In this document: in pieces, positions 56,804-64,000 of the stretch
How the letters are laid out: the number at the start of each line of letters is the position of its first letter
Position numbering within the stretch: the first letter of the stretch is position 1
Source of the DNA: an uncultured Bryobacterales bacterium
Lineage (GTDB): Bacteria; Acidobacteriota; Terriglobia; Bryobacterales; UBA6623
Direction of reading: 5' to 3'
Assembly: GCA_951813605.1 (NCBI GenBank)
Contig: OX638379.1
Location: 1,002,471 to 1,066,470 of the forward strand
DNA: 64,000 bases
Notes under the pieces: generated by a model
Databases searched by the model: none
The model's input: only the letters and a program-made list of their open reading frames with translations
What the model was told of the DNA's origin: nothing
Made by a program: the position numbers and the translations under genes

Positions 56804-58177
56804 GGGACTGTCAGAATTTCCGTGTGTGAGGTTGCTGCATCTTGATTTGCCCGTCCACGGTGACGGAGCCTATGATGCCCATGCGGCTGAGTTCTCATGG
56901 CGTCACCAGCCGAAATCTTTCGCCGAACTGGAGGGCGAACTCGGTGCGCGCCGGGTGCCAGAACGCGGGCGGCCGCACCCATTTCCGTGCGACCTTCCGC
57001 AACGCCAGGCAGAGCAGCTTGGCCGCTGCCCGGTCATTCGGGAAGTGCCCACGCGTGCGCACTGCGCGGCGCACCGTGCTGTGCAAGCTCTCCATCGCGT
57101 TGGTCGTGTAAATCGCCCGGCGTATCGGTTCGGAGAACGCGAGGAACGGGATGATCTGCGGCCAGCGGGAACGCCAGCTCCGAGCGATAGCCGGATACTT
57201 CCGTCCCCAGGGGCCGGCCTCGAACGCGTCCAGCGCGGCCTCGGCCTGCTCCGCCCCCGGCGCCCGGTAAACGGCCTTCAATGCCGCCGCCAGCTTCTTG
57301 CGCTCCTGATACGAGGCATGCGCCAGGGAGTAGCGGATCAAATGCACGATGCAGGCTTGCACCAGGGTTTGAGGATACACCGCTTCAATGACCTCCGGAA
57401 AGCCCTTCAGGCCGTCGGTCACCGCCACCAGCACGTCCTGCATCCCCCGCGCTTTCAACTCGTGCATGACCTTCAGCCAGAACTTCGCACCCTCCGTCTG
57501 CTCGATCCAGAACCCCAGCACCTCCTTGCACCCCGCGCAGGTCACCCCGATCCCCCTGTAGACCGCCTTGTTCCGCACCAGGCCCTCCTCGCGAATCTTC
57601 ACCCGCAGCGCGTCGAAGTACACGATGGCGTACACCTCCTCCAGCGGCCGCGACTGCCATTCCAGAATCTCCGCATGCACCGCGTCCGTCACCTTGGAAA
57701 TCAGCTCCGCCGAGACCGAGACCCCGTACAGCTCCTCGACATGCCCGCGCATCTCGCGCGTGCTCAAGCCCCGCGCATGCATCGCAATCACCTTGCCGTC
57801 AAAACCTGGCAGGCGCCGGCAGTACTTCTCGATCAGGCGCGGCTCGAAGCGGCCCAGGCGATCCCGCGGAACCGACCGCCTCCATCGCCCCGCTGCCCGT
57901 CAATACCCGCTTGCGGTGGTGACCGTTGCGGTGGTTCCTCGCCCCGGCCTCGTGCGCGCCCTCCAAATGCGCCTCCCTCTCCGCGTTCAGCGCCCGCTCG
58001 GCAACTGCCTTGCGCAAATCCGCCAGCAACTCGCCGTTGCGAAACGCCTCTAGCGGGTCCTCTCCCGCCAGCAACTCGTCCAATACCTCGTCGCTGATCC
58101 GCTGCCTGTGCTTCGTCATCAGAGGTCCTCCTTGCAGACCATCCTAAGACCTCACACACGTAATTTCTGACAGGGCC
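56804..58177 (-). mobile_element. IS256-family insertion sequence inside a receptor gene
   Basis: A ~1374-bp element. Terminal inverted repeats: left ACTGTCAGAATTTCCGTGTG from 56807, right complement CCTGTCAGAAATTACGTGTG, both continuing TGAGGT (26 bp, 3 mismatches). The target duplication is perfect: CCCAGGCGTG occurs at 56794-56803 and 58176-58185; 8 bp of this (CAGGCGTG) fits the family's 8-9 bp duplication, the extra matching bases being element or chance. The transposase is on the - strand and carries a frameshift. Confidence 0.9.
56895..58119 (-). pseudogene. IS256-family transposase, frameshifted
   Basis: Read on the - strand, the first frame (58119 to 57799) has the family N-terminus (LLADLRKAVAERALNAEREA, NHRNGHHRKRVLTGSG) and then loses homology after GAMEAV. 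The second frame (to 56895) has the rest: GKVIAMHARGLSTREMRGHV, the catalytic regions YAIVYFDALRVKIREEGLV, LVAVTDGLKGFPEVIEAVYP and YTTNAMESLHSTVRRAVRTR. Joining them needs one base removed (or two added) near 57873, where the second frame continues VPRDRLGRFEPRLIEKYC. The transposase should be inactive unless frameshifting occurs, which is not known as a feature of this family. Confidence 0.85.
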
Positions 58178-58185
58178 CAGGCGTG

Positions 58186-59508
58186 ATGCTGTTCTCAGGT
58201 CGTAATGGGCGCAGTAAGTACGCACATAACACCGATTTCAACAATTTCGGGCCCCGCGTGGGCTTCGCATACCGCGCGAGCAGCACTACGGTCATCCGCG
58301 CCGGCTACGGCGTTAACTACAACGGAGCCTATGCTCGGGCCGTTCCGTTCACGCAGTTCTGGACTTTCTCCAAGACACTGGACATCAGTTCCCCCGATGG
58401 CGGTTTCACGCCAGCTTTCATCCTCCGCGAGGGGCTTCCAACCGTGCAGCCCTTCAGCGAGGCCGATCGGGTCGGCTCCTTTGGGACCGTCACCGCCGGA
58501 CGGCGCACGGTATCACCGGACCTAATCCAACAAAACCAGCAGAACGGATACTCCCAGCAATGGAACCTCACGCTGCAAAAGCAGCTGCCCGACAATGTGC
58601 TGGTGGAAGCCCAGTACCAAGCCAATGTAGGGCATAGTCTCGGCGGTCCGAATTACAACTTCAACATGATCCCCCTCGTCGGAGGGCAAGGTCCCGCGAG
58701 CCAAAGCCAGACCATGCGCCTGTTCCCTCAATACAACGGTGTTTTTGTCGAGAGTCCGGATTGGGGCAACTCGACCTATCACTCGCTGAACTTGAAGGCA
58801 GAGAAGCGCTTCTCCAGCGGCCTGAGCTACCTGTTGAACTACACTTGGTCGAAGTTCATTGACGATGTCGAGTCGGCGAACGAGCTCGGAGGCGAGCAGA
58901 ACAACGGATACACTCACTTTCAGCTGCGCCATCTCGACAAGGCTCTCTCCGGCAACGACATCCGGCACCGCGCCGTGACTAGCGGCGTTTACGAGCTTCC
59001 GGTGGGGCGCAACAAGCCGCTTGCCATCGAGAATGCCGCGCTAGGCGCTTTGATCGGCGGCTGGAGCCTCGGCGCGATCGCCGAATTCCGCACAGGCTCT
59101 CCGTTTGGAGTTATCGAGCAGACGAACCGCAGCAACACATTCAGCCACGGCCAGCGCCCGAACCTGATGGGCAATCCCACGCTCTCCGGCAACCGCTCGA
59201 AGGCTGACCGTCTCGCTCAGTGGTTCGACACGTCCATGTTCGAAGCACCAGTAGCGGGCACCTTTGGAAACTCTCCCCGGAACGTCTGCTGCGGCCCGGG
59301 TTACGCGCTTGTTGACGTGTCGATCCAGAAGAGGTTCAGCATCACCGAGGATGTCAAGCTCGAGTTTCGGGCGGACTTCTTCAACATCGCCAACCACGCC
59401 AATTTCAGAATCCCGGAGCGTCGACGAGGCAATTCCGGTTTCGGCAGGGTTCGAGGCACGATCGGTACCGGACGTCAGACGCAGCTTGGACTGCGGCTCG
59501 AGTTCTAG
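58186..59508 (+). pseudogene. TonB-dependent receptor, C-terminal part after IS256-family element
   Basis: The remaining barrel of the interrupted receptor, 440 residues after the insertion point: FNNFGPRVGFAYRASSTTVI, YSQQWNLTLQKQLPDN, TWSKFIDDVESANELGG, YELPVGRNKP, GGWSLGAIAEFRTGSPFGV, and terminal QLGLRLEF. The frame is clean from the target duplication to the stop. The GTG of the duplication and the ATG at 58186 could start translation, but there is no signal peptide, so a separate product would not reach the outer membrane. Confidence 0.9.
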
Positions 59509-60080
59509 CGATCGCCGAATCAGTCGGTTCGGATTCCTGGTTGCCGCCACTTGATGGATGAGAAAGCCGCCAGTTTGGCCGCTTCTCTTGAGAGGCGCAT
59601 CGAGGGATACCGTGGCTTGGATCCAGAGTCGGCTAGTCGATTAAGCTCCCAAGCGGTCAGTTCTGCTCCCGGGGATGCCGGGCTAGTTTGGTCGCACCCA
59701 TTGGTCATCGCCAGTCATCGGCGCGATGCCGCTTCCTTCGATAGTCGACGTCCTGCGGTCCACCGTCGCTATCCCGCCGGGCGTGGAGACACGATGCCAG
59801 AGTCACGGTCCGCCGTGCTTGTCAGGTGGAGAGCCCGATGGCAACCACGCCTGAGATGCAACCCCAGCAACGGCACCTGCGGCTCGCATCAATTCACCGC
59901 CTGCCGTGTTCGACTCGGTAGGGGCAAGACAATTGCGCTTCCTTGATGGAATCGCCCTGCGTTTAGGTCGGCCTGTAGATCTTCTTACGAGCGACTCGTT
60001 GTCGGACTTTCGGGTCCATGCCAATGATCCCTCCGCCAACTGTCAGGTGTCACTAGTGGCGGTCGTATACTGTTTGCGTC
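59509..60080. other. Intergenic region, no gene recognised
   Basis: About 0.57 kb upstream of the sulfatase. A TATACT at about 60066-60071, close to the start codon, is the only promoter-like element. Short frames on both strands are not convincing. Confidence 0.4.
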
Positions 60081-61577
60081 ATGGCTAGCACGCGCCGAGA
60101 CTTTCTCACCACCGTCGGGGCGATCTCCACCCTCGGCGCCTGTCAAACGCTCCCCGGCCCTCGGCCGAACACGCGGCCCAACTTCCTATTCTTCTTTCCG
60201 GACCAACATCGGTTCGACTGGATTCAGTGGAACGAATCCGTGCCGGTTCCAACACCCAACCTAGATGCACTCCGCCAGCGAGGCGTGTCGTTCTCCAACG
60301 CAATTGTGGATTCGCCGGTGTGCGGCCCGTCGAGGGCGTGTCTTGCTTCCGGAAGCGTCTACGAGCGCTGCGGAGTCGTCAACAACAGCGACAACTTTCC
60401 GACCGAAAGGCGCAGCTACTACAAGGCGTTGCGGGACAGCGGCTATCACGTAATGGGCTGCGGCAAGCTCGATCTCCACAAGGGCGATTGCTCATGGGGC
60501 GTCGATGGCAAGGGCAGTATGGAGGCATGGGGCTTCTCGGACATGATCGACAACGGTGGCAAGGGAGGCGGTGCTAGTGCCTACCGCAGAGAGCCGACCG
60601 GGCCAAAGGATCCGTACTACGCCTATTTGGATTCGCTGGAGCCGCCGCTCGGCGCGTCTTGGGCGGCCGAGCTGCAGCGGCTGGGCAAGGTCAAATGGAA
60701 CCAGATCGTTCGCGAGGAGAGCGGCGAGGCGCTTGAGGAGCTGATGAGCCGCGAGACGTGGTGGGGTGAGACCGACCCGGTAACACTTCCGGACGAAGCG
60801 TATTGCGATAACTGGATTGCTCGCAACGGCCTTGAACTCCTGGAGAGGGCACCCGACGCCAAGCCTTGGCACCTCGTGCTGAACTTTGTCGGGCCGCATC
60901 CACCGATGGACATCACCAGGACTATGGAGAGCCGCTACCGCGGCCCGGACCGGGTGATCGCCGAATTCGGTCAACCTCACAGCTACAACGGACCCTTCCC
61001 GCCGGATCAGCACATTCGAATCCGGCAGAACTATGCCGCGATGATCGAGAACATCGACCGCTGGCTAGGTGTCTTCGTCGACCAGCTGAAGGCACGGGGC
61101 GACTACGAGAACACTCTGATTGTCTACTCGAGCGACCACGGGGAAATGCTCGGCGACCACGGTCTCTGGGGCAAGAGCTTTCCGTTTCAAGCTTCTGCGG
61201 GAGTCCCGCTTTGTATTGCCGGGCCAGGTGTCCGGCGGGGATTCGAGAGTGACGCTATGGTGAGCCTCATCGACCTAACGGCGACATTCATGGATTGCGG
61301 AGAGGCGGGAGACCTCGAATACCAGGACGGGCAGTCCCTGAAGCCCCTGCTGGAAAATGTCACAAACGACCGCCGGGAATTCTCGCGATCCTCTCTGAAG
61401 ATACGGTCAGGTCTCTGGCAATTCGTGCAAGATCACCGCTACAAACTGGTCCAGGGCTTCGGTCCGGACGGACCGCGACTCTTTGATCGCGAGGCGGACC
61501 CGTACGAAGCGAGGAACTTCGCTGACGCGAGGCCCGGGGAAGTCGAGAGGCTCGCGAGACTGCTTACGGACGCCTGA
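60081..61577 (+). CDS. Secreted sulfatase (Tat/lipoprotein signal)
   Basis: 498-residue sulfatase. The N-terminus STRRDFLTTVGAISTLGACQ is a twin-arginine motif followed by a lipobox-like LGAC (Cys21), so it may be exported folded and then lipidated. The metal-binding start NFLFFFPDQHRFDW is followed by the active-site signature CGPSR at residue 81 (Cys converted to formylglycine), GKLDLHKG, and SSDHGEMLGDHGLWGKSFPF, which supplies further metal and sulfate ligands. Only the C-x-P-S-R pattern matches, without the stricter second residue. It is distinct from the sulfatase at 2057 and probably prefers another substrate. It stands alone here, downstream of the IS-split receptor. No formylglycine-generating enzyme is in the window. 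Confidence 0.9.
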   Translation: MASTRRDFLTTVGAISTLGACQTLPGPRPNTRPNFLFFFPDQHRFDWIQWNESVPVPTPNLDALRQRGVSFSNAIVDSPVCGPSRACLASGSVYERCGVVNNSDNFPTERRSYYKALRDSGYHVMGCGKLDLHKGDCSWGVDGKGSMEAWGFSDMIDNGGKGGGASAYRREPTGPKDPYYAYLDSLEPPLGASWAAELQRLGKVKWNQIVREESGEALEELMSRETWWGETDPVTLPDEAYCDNWIARNGLELLERAPDAKPWHLVLNFVGPHPPMDITRTMESRYRGPDRVIAEFGQPHSYNGPFPPDQHIRIRQNYAAMIENIDRWLGVFVDQLKARGDYENTLIVYSSDHGEMLGDHGLWGKSFPFQASAGVPLCIAGPGVRRGFESDAMVSLIDLTATFMDCGEAGDLEYQDGQSLKPLLENVTNDRREFSRSSLKIRSGLWQFVQDHRYKLVQGFGPDGPRLFDREADPYEARNFADARPGEVERLARLLTDA

Positions 61578-62217
61578 GCAGATTGGCGGCGGGCCGCGCT
61601 TGGACGCTCAGTCCCGTCCGATATCTCCGGATGGGGCATACGCATTCATTTGAATCGCTGGTCCAGCCTTGCCGAGCCATGGTGCCGACGTAGGCGCGGA
61701 GCGGAGGCTACCAGTTTGTCTCCCGTCTGTCACTGTTCACTCGAAGAGAAACTTAGCCAGCGGTAGACTACGTCCTGGTGGGTTGCATCCGGTTTCGAGC
61801 TTGGCGTTGAATTGCGGAGACCCCGCTTCTCAGTTACGATGCCATCGATGCAGATTACGCGCTGATAGCATGACTGCGCCGATTGACATACGGAAGTTAA
61901 TCAGCACCGTTTTGGAAATCCTTGTATCTCGGGCCGTCCCTCTATCCGCGAAACCCGCGCTAATACAGGAGACTCGTCAAGGGGCCCCACAGCCCTGCGC
62001 AATAGCAACAGGTCGACCATAGTGTAAGCCGATTCCATCAAGCAGCCTAAGTGTGGGGCAGCTTGGCGCCTATTCGTGCCCGCGAGGCGCCTATTCGCAG
62101 GCTCCCAAGTAGATGGATCAACTCGTTGACCGATGACCACTCGGGTGTTAGTATGATCTGGGTTCTTGAGGTGGTGTGATCGGACTTCCAGCGTTTTCTT
62201 GAACATCTGAGCGCGAA
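61578..62217. other. Intergenic region, no gene recognised
   Basis: About 0.64 kb between the sulfatase and the E1-like gene. Frames at 61669-62022 (+) and 61901-62251 (-) are unsupported. It should contain the promoter of the E1-like gene. Confidence 0.4.
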
Positions 62218-64000
62218 ATGGTGAGCCGTATGGCAGGTCATCCGCAAGCACAATTCCACGTCGAGCCGCGCTCCGGTCGGAGCGAGCTGGGGGTACTCGA
62301 ATCCATTCAGAATCGCGTGCTTTGGCTTAGCACGCAAATCGTTCACTACGCCAACAACAGTCGCGAAAACCCGGACGGCGTCAAGGTCGGCGGTCATCAA
62401 GCCAGTTCGGCCTCAGTTGTCAGCTTAATGACGGCGCTCTATTTCCACCAGCTTCGTCACGGCGATTTCGTTTCCGTCAAGCCTCACGCGTCGCCGGTAT
62501 TCCATGCAATCCAGTACCTTCTAGGGAATCTGCCCGCCGAAAAACTCACGGAACTACGGGCATACAAGGGGCTTCAGGCCTATCCAAGCCGCACGAAGGA
62601 CGTTGATCCTGTCGACTTCTCGACCGGGTCGGTCGGGCTGGGAGCGGTGGTGCCGAATTTCGCTGCCTTGACTGCTCGCTATGTCGAAGACCACTTTGGC
62701 AGCGTCGGCTCGCATCGCTTCTTCGCGCTAATCGGCGATGCAGAACTCGACGAGGGCAGCGTTTGGGAAGCCCTGAGCGACGAGAACCTGCGCGCTCTCG
62801 ATCAAATCGTCTGGATTGTCGACCTGAACCGCCAGAGTCTTGACCGAGTAGTGCCCAGCGGGCAAGCCCAGAAGGTCGAGGAACTGTTTCGAGTCCACGA
62901 TTGGGATGTCATCGAAGTCAAGTACGGTCGCAAGCTGCAGGCTTTCTTCGAGCGACCGAACGGAGCGCTTCTGCGGGAGCGCATCGACATGATGACCAAC
63001 GACGAGTACCAGAGCCTGCTTCGCCTTTCGGACGGAGAAACGATCAGGGCACGGCTGGCCCAACGGAACGGGATTGCCGACGGCAAGTTGATGCGATTGC
63101 TCGAAGATTACCCTACTAAGGAAGTTCGCGGGCTACTCGCCGATCTTGGCGGTCACGATCTCGCGATGATCTTGGACGCCTACGAGCGGGCGGACCGCGT
63201 AATCGGAAAGCCCGTCGTTATCATTGCCTACACGATCAAGGGCTGGGGGCTGCCTATCGCAGGCGATCCGTTGAACCACTCCATGCTCCTGACGAACCGG
63301 CAGATGCAGGAACTGCAGTCGCAACTTGGCGTGCCGGAAGGGAAGCCGTTTGACGGGTTCGAGCCGGATAGCGAAGAGGCCGCCTATATCGACGGTTGCC
63401 GGGAGAAGCTTTCCGACCCCGGCGATCGTGTGTCGGCCCCTGGTCTGGGCCCGGATGCGATCCCCGAATCGCTCGATTCGAGCTACAAGGGCACGCGCTC
63501 CACTCAGCAGGTGCTGGGATCAACGCTCACTGCGCTTGCACGGCGTCCGGAAATCGCGAGCCGGATTGTCACCACGTCGCCCGATGTGGCCAGCTCAACC
63601 AACCTTGGCGGATGGATCAACAAGAACGGAGTATACAGCTCGCAAGTCCGCACCAACTACTTCAAAGAGGCCGATATACCGCAGCTGCTGGACTGGGAGC
63701 AGTCGCCGCGAGGCCAGCACATCGAATTGGGCATTTCCGAGAACGACTTTTTTCTTTTGTTGACTGCGCTAGGCTTGTCGAACGAATTCCTAGGTGAGTG
63801 CTTGCTGCCGATCGGAACGATCTACGACACGTTCATTTCTCGCGGCTTGGATGCATTGAAGTACGGGCTTTATAGCAAATCGAAGTTCGTATTTGTGGGC
63901 TCCCCGTCCGGTATCAGCCTTAGTCGAGAAGGCGGGGCGCATCAATCCTTGATCACGCCTTCGATCGGAGCCGAGCTTCCCAATCTGGTGTACTACGAGC
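62218..64000 (+). CDS. Thiamine-diphosphate E1 / transketolase-like enzyme, N-terminal part (3' end outside window)
   Basis: 594 codons of an uninterrupted frame running off the window. ATG 62218 is chosen; ATG 62230 with GGTGAG upstream is an alternative. The sequence matches large single-chain E1-type proteins often annotated as pyruvate dehydrogenase E1 or transketolase: VGGHQASSASVVSLMTALYF, VKPHASPVFHAIQYLLGNLP, VDFSTGSVGLGAVVPNFAAL, the ThDP motif GDAELDEGSVWEAL near residue 173 ending VDLNRQSLDRVVPSG, KGWGLPIAG, and in the second domain LGISENDFFLLLTALGLS. It probably decarboxylates a 2-oxo acid or transfers a ketol group; homologues of ~800-900 residues form homodimers. It uses cytoplasmic cofactors and has no signal peptide. 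Which oxo acid is used cannot be told. Confidence 0.88.
   Translation, partial: MVSRMAGHPQAQFHVEPRSGRSELGVLESIQNRVLWLSTQIVHYANNSRENPDGVKVGGHQASSASVVSLMTALYFHQLRHGDFVSVKPHASPVFHAIQYLLGNLPAEKLTELRAYKGLQAYPSRTKDVDPVDFSTGSVGLGAVVPNFAALTARYVEDHFGSVGSHRFFALIGDAELDEGSVWEALSDENLRALDQIVWIVDLNRQSLDRVVPSGQAQKVEELFRVHDWDVIEVKYGRKLQAFFERPNGALLRERIDMMTNDEYQSLLRLSDGETIRARLAQRNGIADGKLMRLLEDYPTKEVRGLLADLGGHDLAMILDAYERADRVIGKPVVIIAYTIKGWGLPIAGDPLNHSMLLTNRQMQELQSQLGVPEGKPFDGFEPDSEEAAYIDGCREKLSDPGDRVSAPGLGPDAIPESLDSSYKGTRSTQQVLGSTLTALARRPEIASRIVTTSPDVASSTNLGGWINKNGVYSSQVRTNYFKEADIPQLLDWEQSPRGQHIELGISENDFFLLLTALGLSNEFLGECLLPIGTIYDTFISRGLDALKYGLYSKSKFVFVGSPSGISLSREGGAHQSLITPSIGAELPNLVYYE

Noticed and set aside
1-64000. 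CRISPR arrays, rRNA and tRNA genes, replication or attachment sites
   Set aside because: No regularly spaced repeats, no rRNA-like sequence and no foldable tRNA were found on either strand.

Overview
The window looks like chromosomal DNA of an Acidobacteriota bacterium, possibly Bryobacterales/Solibacter-like or a related host-associated lineage. The evidence is content rather than a marker gene: nine very large Oar-type TonB-dependent receptors with an N-terminal carboxypeptidase-regulatory-like domain and no SusD partner, DUF1592/DUF1552 and DUF1549/DUF1501 protein pairs, a CRTAC1/ASPIC-UnbV protein fused to thioredoxin and TPR domains, secreted sulfatases, and GC-rich coding sequence. No rRNA, tRNA or CRISPR array was found, so the taxonomy is an inference.

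Layout. 1-16.9 kb (mostly + strand): the 3' end of a receptor, a secreted sulfatase, a broken dienelactone hydrolase, two full receptors, a propeller-plus-DUF3604 protein cut by an in-frame TAA, and an IS1595-type transposase cut by an in-frame TAG and followed by HNH and small-ORF remnants. 16.9-26.6 kb (- strand): a four-gene run (DUF1592 cytochrome-like protein, DUF1552, secreted ankyrin protein, esterase), then another receptor. 26.9-31.4 kb: a divergent receptor and a convergent sialidase-like lipoprotein. 32.2-34.0 kb: an apparently intact IS1380-family element with inverted ends and a CTAG target duplication. 34.0-49.6 kb: two + strand receptors, a tight Gfo/Idh/MocA - DUF1549/1553 - DUF1501 run, and a - strand receptor. 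50.0-53.7 kb: the CRTAC1-thioredoxin-TPR gene, split by an in-frame TGA. 54.9-59.5 kb: a receptor interrupted by an IS256-family element with a perfect target duplication. 60.1-64.0 kb: a second sulfatase, then a thiamine-diphosphate E1/transketolase-like gene that runs off the window.

How the parts fit. The receptors would import ligands across the outer membrane. The secreted sulfatases, sialidase-like protein, esterase, DUF3604 protein and Gfo/Idh/MocA enzyme fit processing of sulfated or acidic glycans and related organic matter. The DUF15xx proteins are exported and carry CxxCH motifs, but their biochemical role is not established.

The strongest unexplained signal is gene decay: three long reading frames each carry one in-frame stop (one TAA, one TAG, one TGA), two more carry a frameshift, one receptor is split by an IS, and several short relics of transposases and other genes lie in the gaps. 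I found no clearly new defence or biosynthetic system.
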